From Dromaius novaehollandiae (taxonomy: Eukaryota > Chordata > Aves > Casuariiformes > Dromaiidae): a DNA stretch of 64,000 bases. A program made the position numbers and the translations under genes. Every line of letters begins with the position of its first letter. The stretch's first letter is position 1. Of the stretch, positions 50,889 through 62,996 are shown in pieces. The notes beneath the pieces were generated by a model. The model did no database searches. It had not been told where the DNA came from and saw nothing but the letters and a program-made list of their open reading frames with translations. Location of the stretch: positions 204,459,336-204,523,335 of the forward strand of contig NC_088098.1 in assembly GCF_036370855.1 (NCBI RefSeq), read 5' to 3'.

Positions 50889-51559
50889 CAGTAGTTGCCA
50901 ACCAGTGAGCAGCTGCTGCTGGCTCTCTCTATTTCATCTTCAGTAAGAGACAGTGCTGCAGGTCCAGGGGACAGTCAGTGTGATGAGAGGAGCTAGAAGC
51001 AGTGCTGCAATGTGGACTGTGATCTGTGTTGTACGCCCACACCTTCCTATAGACCCTCAGCACTACATCTCCTCTAAGTCCTCCCCTCCAGACTGCATCC
51101 GTCTCTCCCTACAGCACTGGAGACAGACAATGAGGAGAATCGTCAATCTGTCTGGTAATACTCTCTTTCCCTCCTTGCTACACCTTGTTCTGTCAGTCCT
51201 TTCTCTCAGGAAAAAAAAAGGAGCTGACAGGCATGTTGGTGGCATTGGACTGGAAGGAAGAGACATGAAGGGAAGAGAACATGTCCTTTGGATCTTTAGG
51301 AGTGTGCTTCCCAGGAGAGAAGTGGTGTTCCCTAGCTCAGGTAGGAATGGAGGGAAGAAACGGTACTGCAAAGGGCAGACTTTTCGCCTTGAAACTGAAG
51401 CATTGTTTGCCCAAGTGATAGAATACTTCCCCAGGTTTGGAAGGGGAGAAAGCCAAAGAGACAAGGTGGACTGTGGAAAGTATATGGTAAGAAAGGAGAT
51501 TCAGGAAAGGAGGAGGTGGCAAACGTAAAGCCTAGTTTCTTAAGGTTTGGGGACAACTG
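50889..51559. mobile_element. Degenerate non-autonomous hAT-like DNA transposon
   Basis: A 671-bp GC-richer segment in AT-rich intron 3 has short terminal inverted repeats. The left end reads CAGTAGTTGCCAACCA, and the right end, reverse-complemented, reads CAGTTGTCCCCAAACC: 12 of 16 positions agree and both resemble the CAGTGGTTCCCAAAC type of Charlie/hAT elements. The flanking octamers atttaaat (50,881-50,888) and gtatgaat (51,560-51,567) agree at five of eight positions and both fit nTnnnnAn, the usual hAT target duplication pattern. A 191-codon + strand frame (50,953-51,528) shows no transposase similarity that I can see. Confidence 0.55.
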
Positions 51560-53099
51560 GTATGAATTTAGTCAGATTTATTCATTAATTCATTCCTGGC
51601 TGTGAGTTTTGTGCAGCCAAGAGTCTGGTGATGATCATGACCTCAATTTTCATGTCTTAAAGTTTAGGTAACACCAATAATTGAAACTCAAGTATTTTAA
51701 CATCACAGACAGCACTGTTTCAACATGGAGATGAGTGTATGATGAATCACTAGCATCATCTACTCCTTTCACATCAATGTTGTTCTGCATAGTAATTCTA
51801 CGTACAAAAACTTTTGACTTTTTTCTGCATTTTGCATGTTTCTGGATGCTAGATTAAAAAAGCATGTTTTCTTTTCCTAGTAATTTTGAACATACAGATT
51901 TTGCTCTGGAAGTAGGTGCCTAAAATGGAAAAAAGTTAGACACTTCTGCTAGCAGTATTGGTGGGGCAGTATGTGGATATGTTATGTCCTCATACTTGAA
52001 ACCAAAACCTGAGGAGAAAGGTTCTCTGACTGTTAGGTCTTTGCCATCATGCATGAAAAGAGTATAAACTTCCTGTTTCTCTTTGGATCCCTTTTTTCTC
52101 AGCTAGTACTAGGAATATGCAAATAATTTCTTTGTATTTAGGCAGCTTTTCGTAGTTGGGTAATTTCTTTGTGTTAGGCAGTTCTATCTAGCCAGTTTGT
52201 TATTTCTAGCAATATCTTTGTATTAATCATTCAAAAGTCTCCAAACAGTGCTTCTCCTGTAAGCACATATGAAATTTCCTCAGGAAATAGGAATTTCTTG
52301 CAGAAATTTCAAGTGTGTGAACAAACATTATTTTTTGTGAATGGCAGACTGAGACCTATAGTAAAATCAAAATTAGGATGAATATTGAAGTATATCAGCA
52401 GTTGTTTTTGGAAACTAAAAAAAATTTAAAAATGAGAAATGTACATAGTTCAATGAGCAGATTAAAACACTGCACATATATTTATGATAAATTGCTGAGG
52501 CACTTCTATCTCAGGTACCTATCTGGGAAAAAGATTTTCTCTCTGGCATGTATACTGCCATCACTCATGCAGATCCAGTATAGCTGGATTTCACATTACA
52601 TAAAGATTTGCTATGATCCACTGAGCAAAATTCTTCCTGGAAGGCAATCATATTCTCTACCAAGGCACAAACTACTACTTCATTTTTTGTAAACAATGTT
52701 CTTGTTAACAGTGGTTTGTATATGCGGATCGGGAGAATCAGCTCAAGAGCAGAATGTTCACCTTAAGAGTTAAATAGGGACTCTACCGAGAGAAAAAGAT
52801 TATTTAACTTTCATGGAAAAGTTTGTGGAATTTTTCCAAAGAGGACCTTTCTGTAGGTCCCAGAGAGATTACTGACTTTTGATTCTCTAGATGACAATGG
52901 GACTCTCCGGGCAGAAATCAAGGTGGCAGGGGCTTAGGTGCTGTTCTCGTCAGTCCTTCCAATCCTTCCAGTGAAGAAAAAAGGCCAAGATGGCAGAAAA
53001 TGCATCTAGCAGACCAACGCCTGTCTGCATACCTGCTGTTGGAAATGGCTACAGTGACTGAGACAGATTAATACAAGCTTTGTAGGCAGGATAGGCAGG

Positions 53100-53580
53100 G
53101 AAGAAGATGGGGGAGTTGCGCTTCTGAGGTTTTTGACTGCCTAGAGCTTCGGTATGAAACTAGAGACACGTATGTTGAAAGTCTCTCTCACAATCAAACA
53201 GGAGAGTAGTACTTGCTATGTTGTGTTGGAGGGGAGTCAGTATTGTTCAAGCATTCCACGAATATACTAGACTGTGTTGATGACAATTTTCACAGAGAAA
53301 TGTTAGATCAGGCACTCAGGGATAATACTGTTCTTCACCGGCTGCTCACAAACAGGAAACAACTGGTGGAGAATGTGGTCATAGATGGCTGCTTGGGTAA
53401 CAGCGACCATGAGATGATTGAGCTCAGGATCCACAGGAAGCCTGGTAAGGTAAGCAGCAGAGTTAGGACTCTGGACTTCAGGAGAACAGCCTTTGACTTG
53501 TTTAGTGAATTGTTGGGCAGAAGCCCTTGGGAAGCTGCCATGATGGGAAAAGTGCCCAGGAGAACTGGTTGATTTTTATA
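53100..53580 (+). mobile_element. CR1-like LINE fragment, endonuclease domain end
   Basis: An open segment (53,213-53,572) translates to text typical of the end of the CR1 apurinic-type endonuclease and the linker to reverse transcriptase: LDCVDDNFHREML, then VLHRLLTNRKQLVENV, then LGNSDHEMIELRIHRK, then RTLDFRRTAFDLFSELLG and SPWEAAM. The SDH triplet is the last conserved catalytic motif of this endonuclease family. Upstream, from about 53,100, broken frames (GVALLRFLTA followed by a stop) suggest the fragment extends further 5'. Both ends are truncated and the copy is dead. Confidence 0.75.
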
Positions 53581-56500
53581 GAAAATTTATTGAGATCAGA
53601 ACAGACCACCGCATTGTTTAGGAAGACCACAGCTCAGGACTACACTTCTTACTAGCTGGACAAATTAATCCGTCCCCTTCCTACTCTTCTACATAACAGG
53701 CTTTTAGCAAATTTGAATTAATTTTCCAAGTAATGATTTCTAGGGGAGCATCAAAGGGTTTATGAAAAGATATATTACTTCTGCTTTGTTCCTTTGGTTT
53801 GTATACACCCTCCTAGGGTGTACACAGCTTGTTCTATTACACAAAATGTAAGAGCATAGTGACCTTAAAGTCAGAGCCATAGTGTTCTGGTCAAGAATAA
53901 TAAATCATTGACATATTTCACCTGATTACAGAGTATGGTGGAGGATGGTGAGATTTTAGACTCTCAGTAGAAACCCAGCCATTTTAATATGAAATGTCTG
54001 GTGTCTGTAATGTCTCATTAGCAGTGTGAGTCTGTATATATAGCGAAAAGAATGTTAAAATACAGGATTTATGTGTTAAGGAGAAAATCATAATATATTT
54101 GATAATTAGATGAAGTAGATTTTTTCATTTTTATCACTTTTTTCTGTTTTCCAGATAAACATAGTACACAAATGCTATATCACTTGCTGTTTAGAGTAAA
54201 TTGTAGGTGAGGGAACTGTGAGTACCAAGAAACTGCTCGAGTGGTTGGCTAGCTTGATTAAAACAAATTAAGAAAAGGCTACAAAGAAAGCCTGCTATGC
54301 AGATGTGCACAGACTGATTGTAATCTTATGATGAATAGTTGCTAGAGTGGATTAGTATTCTTTACCCACTATGTAACTAAGTTGAGACATTTGTTTATCT
54401 TCGAGCAGGAAATTATCTGAATATTTATGCAAGCTACAATTGAAAAGCTAAGCTATCGATAAATCGCAACAGTTTTCCCTATGTCCTTATGTCCCTATGT
54501 CCTTAAGAGTTTATATTTATGTGACATGGTCTCTTTGTGGTAGATGCAAAAGTTTAATGTGAGTTGTTAGTAGTCACCTCTCCAGTAGATCGGTAGCTAG
54601 TGGTGTTGCTTTACCAGTGGCTGTTTACTAACATAATTAGAAATAAACACATAAGGAATTCTGCAAACCAGCATGCCATTAATTCTGATACATTTAATCA
54701 TGTGGAAATATGGGTACTTATTAACTACTGACATTTCCATGTGATAAGTGCTCTGTTTTGTTTTTTTCTTTACTTGTTCTTTGAGCTGTAAAAGCATCTG
54801 AAACCATTATTTCAGAAAATACCTGAAATCATTATTTATGAACTATCAAATGTGTTCTCCCTATTCTATTTTCCTACAGCAATAGTTAGTGGGTAATTTC
54901 CAGCATTTTAGGACTATGAATATGTTTGTTGACAGAAATTGCCCTGGGTATCTATTCATAATATCATATTCAATATTCGTTTTTATTTCTTTGGTTCAGA
55001 TGTGACGTAAGGTGTAAGTTCATGTTTGGTTCTTTACTAAGGAGTCCCTAGTCAGGAATGCTTGTATCCTTACTAATATGTTAATCTTTGGCAGAAAGCA
55101 GTAAAATATGCATAAGATTGTTACGGCACACAGTACGAGGCTAATTAAACACCCAGTTGAGTCACTAGGAGTGTGACCTCTGACTTCATTGTTACTGAGG
55201 AGCCCATCCCACATATTTATACTATTAGGAAAATGTGTTTATTGACACAGTGTTTAGTATACTTCCTTTGGATTTTAGATACTGTTCAATTTAACTTCAA
55301 GTTTAGTGGCTTTTGCACATCTTTTTTGCATATGAAATGCTTAAATATGGATATTTATGATAGGATAGCCCTTCAAAGAATTAAAAAAAGAAAGATGATT
55401 TTAGCATCTTAGATTGCATTCATCTGCTCAACCCTGTCTGGCTCAAAAACATGAGGATTGCTTCCGCTTCGGTTATGCCAATGAACATTAAGAGGCATTA
55501 ATTTAAACAGCAGAATTAGCTCTGTATAAAATATTTAGAAATAACTCAAGGAATCTTTCCATGTTTGGTGTATTAATCTTACTTGATGCTTTATTACTGA
55601 TTTACTAACGAATATTTTTAACAAGTCAGTTTAATTCTCATGAATGTGCATCCTAGATCTTCCAAAATGGCAACACTGAATTTGCATAAAATTTGCTATC
55701 TCATGTTATAAGACAGCATCTGAGGAAAATGGAGTAGACACCTTCCTCAGTAAAACCATTTTTATTGAACCTTTTTGTTTTCCTATGTTTCTTGTGTTTT
55801 CCTCCTTTCTAAGGAGGAAAGTAGTAAGTAAAGCTGATTTAGCTAGCATCTCTAGATTCCTTCCATAATTGGTTGAGAAAGAAGCTTTGCACAGGATTCA
55901 GAGCATGTGCCTACATTTAGGTGTACCTCTCTACTCCTAGGGAGTGTTCTAGAGCCAGCGGTGTGCGCTGGCTGCATTCCGACAGTGCAGCCCTACTTTA
56001 AAGTAAAATAAAAAGAAGGCAGTATGAGATGGAGATATATTTCTGTCTCCTTCCTTGACTAATTCTCAACTCGCAAATAAAAGTACCACTTGATTTAAAG
56101 GTTTCAAAAGATAATATGATACGTATGATATAAGCTGGATTTTAATTCAGGCACGTAAATATACACCGATATCTTCTGTTACCTTTTACCTCATATACTT
56201 TTAGAGTGGTTTTTGCATATTGCCGTTTCAAAACTAAGTTTCTCAATGGTTCAGCAGTTTCATAGGGATGGATTTTCTTTTCATTCAGTGAAATTTTGCG
56301 CTTCTCTCTCTTTTTCTGCTATTGACTAAGTATGCAGAAACTCTTACGAAAGTAAAAATATCCATGTGATTTCTGAGTTTTCTTGCAGCAGAACCTTCTC
56401 CTTCCTCATTATTTTCTTTAAGGTTGAAACATGTAAGCTTTTTCTTTTCCATAGGCAGAATGACTTATTCTTTGTCTACTGTCACACTGCATCTTTTCTC

Positions 56501-57573
56501 TTATTGACCTAGTGTCACATAAATCACACCATAAATATCAGCATCTTTGTTGCATTTTTTATTTGTTCTGACACCCTTTTTTTACTAAGCAAAACAATTT
56601 TGGCAGAACTGAGGAAGTGAATGATTTTACTAGGGTTTTCATCAGCTTTGAGGGTCTATTTAAAGTGATTATGTTCCGTGCAGCCACCTCTACATGGATT
56701 TGTGTTTTTATTGAAATGTGTAATGTGATAATCTGTTCCTGAGGGTTGCTGTCCTTGAACCCCAGAAGGTTCAAGTTCCTTGGTCCTCCAGAATGTTTCC
56801 ATGAAAGAAATTTGAAGAATTACTACCTAGAGTTTTGTATATTTACATAGCCGTACTTGACTTGTGCTTATCTAGGGAAGGCAATTCAGCTATTATATTT
56901 TAGTAACTGTTCTTCAAACCACTGCAGCATGGAAATATGAATTACAATTACTGAAAAAGTGAAATTATTCTCTAGAAACTGAAGAGATTTGTAAGTGTTG
57001 ACATGTGGTTTCACACTATTTGTTGACTTTTCACTCATCACTGCATTTTATTTTTCTGGTAAACAAGAAGTGTAACATTACAAATCATCAAAATAGAATT
57101 TAGCCATGAGACTGAAATGCTTTTTTGGAACTGTGAGGAAAGGGATTTCTACATGTAATAATTAATTTACTTGCTTTTTTTTCTGAATATTAGAGAAAAA
57201 AATGAAATGGCATCATTAAGTAACACTGAACAGAAACTGAACTGTAGAGACAGTTGGCTCAGCTGTCAGCATGTCAGTGGGAACTGAACCAGAGAACACT
57301 TTATCAGGTTACTCTAACCTAGAATTCATGGCAGTAATTTTAAAGGGTGGATTCATTCGTCTCTCAGGGCAGGGAGGAGGATATGAAGGGGGGGAAACTA
57401 AGAATTTTCCATCACTTTTTAAAAATTATGTAAATCATGAAACAAAAAAGAGAAAACTTATGTAGAAGACAGTTCTAGTTTCCATGTATGGATTAAAAAT
57501 GTTATCTATCATTACTAGAAAAAGATTGTTTCTGGTTAATTTTTTTTAACAGGTCAGCAATTTTCTTTTTCAG

Positions 57574-57876
57574 GTCGAAAATTTAAAAAGTTTAACAAAA
57601 TTAAGGTTGTGAGAACATTAGATGTCGCACTCCAGCAGCCAGCAGCCCTTCAAGATGAAAGCCAATCTCTAACCCAGAGGCTGTCTTTTTCTCCAAATCA
57701 AGAAATACAGTTTGTTCCCCCAATGATAAGTGTTTTACGAGGTATTGAGCCAGAAGTTGTCTATGCTGGTTATGACAATACAAAGCCTGAAACACCAAGT
57801 TCCTTGCTGACGAGTCTAAATCATCTTTGTGAGAGACAACTTCTTTGTGTAGTCAAATGGTCTAAATTGCTGCCAG
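57574..57876 (+). CDS. PGR: PGR exon 4: hinge and start of ligand-binding domain
   Basis: 303 bp, residues 513 (last two bases) to 613 plus one base of 614. It begins with a basic nuclear-localisation and DNA-contact extension ([10 protein letters not shown], 514-523), followed by the hinge with a Ser-Pro at 552-553. Helix 1 starts at about [21 protein letters not shown]. Helix 3 carries Asn595 and Gln601, equivalent to human Asn719 and Gln725; Gln725 contacts the steroid 3-keto group. Residue 598 is Cys (codon 57,828-57,830) where human PR has Gly722, the substitution known in chicken PR to abolish RU486 binding. The exon is one codon shorter than in human. Acceptor tttttcag, donor GTAAGA at 57,877, both phase 1. 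Confidence 0.97.
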
Positions 57877-59361
57877 GTAAGAGCACTTCTTATATATAGT
57901 GAATTCTAGTTAAGCAAATATGTCATAGGACGAGCAGTCAAAAGAGTACATTGTCTGTTGTCTGCATATTACTTAATTCTTAACAAATTGTACAAGGATT
58001 AAGCTTCCACTTCATCAGATAATTTATGCACCAATAAAATACATTTTAATAGGACAGCCTACTTAAAGGAAAACCTTTAAATAGTTAGACATTAAAAAAA
58101 CAACAACAGTAGCCCACAGTATTCCTGTATCTGGCCATTATAGTAGCCTTTCCACTCTACCCCCTCCTACTCTGTTATTCATTCTTTTGGCGTGGGAATA
58201 TTTGTATTTCTGAATGCTCTCTGTTTTTATTCTGGTTTAAATGAATTTTAAAAACAACAGAGAAAAATTGCAATAAACAGTACTGGCTAGGACTAAGCAC
58301 CTCACAAATAGACTGTTATCCAAAAGTAACTGAATTTGTGAAGATCCAGGCCTGGCTCACAAAAAAAAAAAAAAAAAAAAAGAGTCATGTTATGTATCTA
58401 CATGGTCTGTATGCTCATACGGACCTAATCTGGTCCCTACGGGGGTCCCTGGGATCTGTAAAAGCCAATACATTGAGCAGAAAACCTGGAAATATGATTT
58501 CATGTGAGTGCAAGTTGACATCTCACTGCTGCAGGAAGGGGTAGTCCCATTTGCTGCTGCTTCCTACTGCAGCTTGCTCTCATCTGACCTGTTAGTTGAA
58601 CTGATTCATCTCATTAAGTGAGAACAAATCAAATATTTTTTCCCCCTCTGTAGTTTTCTGATGGCTTCATCAGCTGAATTAGCTTGCTGAGGGGTAACAT
58701 GAAGGCCAGAGGTGGCTTAAAAGAGGTAACAGGACTAGGTAATGGACTACTGTTTTCAGCGGCAGGAAGCTGTTAGATTGACTCTGCTGCTTCGTAACAA
58801 TCCTCAAAGTTATGAAAGAGCAAAGGTTATAAAGTAAAGTATACATCATCTTCCACTGTGGCTCACAACTGAAAACACTTCCCTGTAGTTGAATTCAAGA
58901 CAGATATTCATAGGTGGATGGTTATTGTATTACAACTGTATCTCTTGTAAATAACATTGAAATACGAGATTTATTAGATAAGAGTTGATTACACTGATGA
59001 TGTAATAATATTTTTACTAAAGGAGAATGAGATGCCTTCCTATTTCCTAAATACAAATACAATTCAGTCACTGCTGACTGCTAAAGTTAATTTGGTTTGA
59101 TCATTTCAAAATACTGGAATAGAAAAAGAAGAGGTTAGCTGTTACCATGAAGTTATTGTATGAACTTCACAAGCTTCCTAGAGCTACATCCTCAAAAGCA
59201 CTTGTTTTCCTAGTTATTCCTAGCTTCCTTCCTAGCTGTACAAAGCTTCCTAGCTATTCCCAGTTGCATGTTATGCACAAAGTTGTGATCTAAAGAACAC
59301 CTGCTCAGCTAGTGTCTAAATAAGGACTATAAAATATTTTAACCTTTTATTTCATTTCCAG
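57877..59361 (+). other. PGR intron 4
   Basis: 1,485 bp, donor GTAAGA, acceptor ttcatttccag. It contains a 21-nt poly(A) tract (58,361-58,381) and a short degenerate run of cttcctag-type repeats around 59,170-59,265. No other feature is seen. Confidence 0.93.
58361..58381 (+). repeat. Poly(A) tract of 21 nt
   Basis: An uninterrupted run of A inside PGR intron 4, preceded by ctggctcac. No retroposed gene body is recognisable upstream, so it is treated as a mononucleotide repeat. Confidence 0.85.
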
Positions 59362-59506
59362 GATTTCGGAATTTACATATTGATGATCAGATAACCCTCA
59401 TCCAGTATTCCTGGATGAGTTTAATGGTTTTTGCAATGGGATGGAGATCATACAAACATGTCAGTGGTCAGATGTTATATTTTGCACCAGATTTGATACT
59501 AAATGA
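59362..59506 (+). CDS. PGR: PGR exon 5: ligand-binding domain, helices 4-5 region
   Basis: 145 bp, residues 614 (last two bases) to 661 plus two bases of 662. It encodes [20 protein letters not shown], part of the nuclear-receptor signature and the coactivator groove, then the pocket segment [12 protein letters not shown] with Arg642 (human Arg766, hydrogen-bonded to the steroid 3-keto oxygen together with Gln601), and Phe654 (human Phe778). Ala638-Met639 replace human Gly762-Leu763. It ends [10 protein letters not shown]. Acceptor tttccag, donor GTAAGT (59,507), a perfect consensus, phases 1 and 2. The length equals that of human exon 5. Confidence 0.98.
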
Positions 59507-62500
59507 GTAAGTAGACTCTGCTGTTCCATAATATAAATTACATTCTGAACCTGTTTGTGTTAACAAGAATCTAACTTCATTGAGGCTAGGATTTCATTCT
59601 GTATTTACTCTGTTGTTTCAAAATTAACATCAGAAGAAAATGCTCTGATCATACTCAAACTCATGAACTCAAAGTTCAGTAACTTGGGGAAGGATTGTCT
59701 GGAAATGCCAAATATTCTGCTGAGGTGGCCAAACAGAAGGAGTTCTAATAATATTTGCATTATCTAAGACAAAAAAAAAAGGATAATGATGCTGTAACGC
59801 ACTTTACCTGAATTTATGTGACTAAGACATTTCTGAGATCATGTTTAATAAATGGAACTAACTGGAATTTATTTTTTGGTCACTATTTTGGGGGGGGGGG
59901 GTTGCAAATAGTCTATATATAGTCTAAAACATTCAGTTTTGACACTTTCTTATTAAACCCTGTTTTTCCGAAGCACATTTCTGGTTAGAAAATTGTACTA
60001 ATTTAGTAAGAAGGAGTTCTAATATCAAGGATAATATATTTTGAGATTTTTCTTTGGTTTTGGGGAAAATTGTTGGTATAGATTGTCCTTCACCATGCTG
60101 ATGAATTTGGATAATCTGCGTTTCTGTTTTTGTCAGTTTTTCAGTTCAGCAACTTAATATTACCAGCGTTTTAATTTTAGAAACTTTGGGTATAATACAC
60201 AGGAAGTTTTTGTGAATAGTAAAACATATTTTTCTCTATATATTTATTTTTCCTTAATATATTTTTCTTATTTATTTTTCCTTAACACCCTAAAAGAGCC
60301 ACTATAAAGTGAGATAAAAATTAAGCAAGTTTTCATATAAGTCGTGTCTGTTTAAGGATTAAGAGGTGGGTTTGCAGAAGACGTAGGCACCTAAATCCAA
60401 AATTTACAAAAGTCAAAGATCCAATCAGTTGTCATCTGAACTGAAAATAACTTAAAAACTGTACACATCTAGTTTTTTGCCAGCAGTGTTCTTTATACAA
60501 GATATTCAATGGATCAGGCTCTACAGCTCCTGGTGTTTTCTCTTTCAGATGACTGCAAGTCACCATGAGATTATAGAGTAATGAATTCTTTACTGTCCCA
60601 TATATATTAATTATGCTGTACAAATCAAAACACTTTAAAGGGAAGGGATTGAGAGAACTTCTCACTGTATTCTGTCACATTATACTCTGTGATATAGCTT
60701 GCGGTTACATTTGGAAATAGAGTGAGATATCTTCAGGCAATAATAACATGTCCTGGAACATTACCCTACATGTGGACCACTGCTGCCACCTGGTGAAGAA
60801 GATTTTAAGTACTTTCTTCCAGAAAAGAATTGAGATTTATGAGCCCTGATGATAAGCCCTCCAAGAGGGCTTCTTGTTTGCAGCCCAAGTCTATCTGCAT
60901 TGAGAAGAAGGCGGACTGACGATACACCCTTCTTTCAATTGGAGAACATCTCAGCAGGGTCAGCTTTGAAACATTAGAAACTAAGAGTTAGAAATGAAGA
61001 GTAATTGGTATGCTAAATCATAGCTGCAGCTACTTATTGGGAAAAAAAGTTAGCTTTTATATCAGTAAAATATAACCTTCGTCCTTGTCTACAGTGTTAC
61101 CTAAAGTTGTACCTTCATAGTCACTTTAAGCCAAGGTAACTGCCAAAAGCTGCCAAAAAGGGCAGCCCCACCAACCTGCCCACCCCTGGCGATGCATTCC
61201 CATAATTTCCCTTAAGATGGACCAAATACTGGCAGGCTGCACTGTAAAACAGATAAGGAAACTGATATACCTGAAAAATGATGAGAAAAAACAATTAATT
61301 TTCACATGGAGCTGATCCCTGCCCTGACTTATCACATGGGCATACAGGCACTTATGCCAGAATAGCAGGAGTGCGTACCTAGAGGTGGGAAGAGATAGCG
61401 GAAATTCCTTCTATAGTGGCAACCCACGCTTAAGTTGTTTTGAAATGACCATAAAGCAATGATCGTTTCACAGCCAATCTCTCATTTAGAGAATTTGTTC
61501 AGAAGTCAGTTCTGGTGCTCCTTGAGAATGACCTGCTCGGTAGCAGCAATTTTGAACCAAGAAACCAGGACTGTTAGTTTGACATGATTTCATGAATTAA
61601 TATTAAATCACTACAAAGATGTACTGTTATTTATACTTTCCAGTGTCTGAAATTATGGCTAAGAACAACATTTAATAATACTAAAACATTGAAAGCTAAT
61701 ATCACCCTTCTAAGATGCCACTTAGGAATAGGGAATAGCAGGAAAGAATAAGAAAGATCTGAAGTAGATATGGAAATAACCAGTCCATTCAGATCTAACA
61801 GACCAAAAGTTTGTTTAACTCATGTCAAAGCTGTGCAACAGTTCAGATTTTGTGGGGGAAAAAAAAACAGAAAGAAAGAATTTTCATTTAAGATAACAGT
61901 ACCACTTAAAGTAACAGCAGCAAAAACCCTCAATGCATTGAGAAGAGTCTTTTAGGCACTGAAAATATCTTCTGGTTCCATTGTTGGGAGTAATATCTAC
62001 AGTCAGGTTGGAATACTGATCTGAATTTCTGAAGGTTAGAATTTCCTTTGTAACCAGTGACAAAACTCCCTTTGGTCTCATGGGGCAAAATTTAATCTTG
62101 TATTTGTTGTTGCAATTCATTCAGATCAGAATGCAGCTTTGTAAAATTAGCCCATGTTATTGAATCTTCAGGTTCAGTTTACAAACTTTAGGATGCTATT
62201 GTTGCAGTCATTTCAGTTGAAAACTGCCTTCCCAATAGATACATGCAATAAAATTTATTCTGAACAATAAAATCTGAAAGTGAAAAATAAGATATAAGTG
62301 CTGCAAAAAAATAAACAATTTTATATATTGGCTGATGTGATTTGTCCTATTTACACACATTCTTAGATAACACTGTGTTAGGGTCTAAATTTGTTTAAAA
62401 CATTTTTTGTGTATTTGTATTTAATTAAACTATTTCTTTAACAACATAAAAGTATGGTTGCTGTTAGTGGTAAAATGTTATTTAGACTTGCAGCAAAGTA

Positions 62501-62996
62501 TTTTAATGCATACTAAATACATTTTCTCAAAACCCAATGACAAGTTTTTATAAAACCTATTGGGCTTAGGAACAAGCAATCTTCAATTTTGCGTTCTCTT
62601 TTCAAAGAATAACAAAAATCTGCCAGCTTGTAAAAGAAAACAATTTCAAATCACTATTACTATATAATACTACAATATTTCACATTATTATTTCATCTTA
62701 AAATAATAATAAACGCTCTTTTTGGTGGTTAGCATTCAGTTTTGATAGCCTCTAAGGTTTCTTTCAGACCAGCAACGACAGAGTAAACATCCACAATAAT
62801 AGCAAATTTGTTACTATTGAAAGACTAACATAAGTACAGAAAATCTGCTTTTTTTTCTCTATATGTATAATCTCTTCCCTTAATTTCAGTAATGTGGTAA
62901 TTAAACTGGTAACAAGGTATTTCCTTCAAGCAATTAGAAGCTGAGCCTTTTCTTTATTTTCTTTCTTTTCTTTTTTTAACCTTTTCTGGGTGTAAG
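59507..62996 (+). other. PGR intron 5
   Basis: 3,490 bp, donor GTAAGT. The acceptor region is a long pyrimidine tract (about 62,946-62,987) ending tgtaag. A 12-nt G run lies at 59,890-59,901. A duplicated tatttatttttccttaa lies around 60,240-60,286. The rest is AT-rich without recognisable genes. Confidence 0.92.
59890..59901 (+). repeat. Poly(G) run of 12 nt
   Basis: Twelve consecutive G residues in AT-rich intron 5. Such runs are prone to sequencing and assembly length errors and could form stacked-G structures in RNA. Confidence 0.85.

Larger units (their letters stand above)
49699..57573 (+). other. PGR intron 3
   Basis: 7,875 bp, donor GTGAGA, acceptor ttctttttcag. It contains a degenerate hAT-like DNA element (50,889-51,559) and a CR1 endonuclease scrap (about 53,100-53,580), listed separately. 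A short 8-bp tandem repeat (atgtcctt type, three copies) lies at about 54,481-54,504. The remainder is AT-rich with no gene seen. Confidence 0.93.

Noticed and set aside
50953-51528. 191-codon open frame as a nested gene in intron 3
   Set aside because: It lies wholly inside the hAT-like element, its composition is mixed with no domain, and another frame is also open on the opposite strand.
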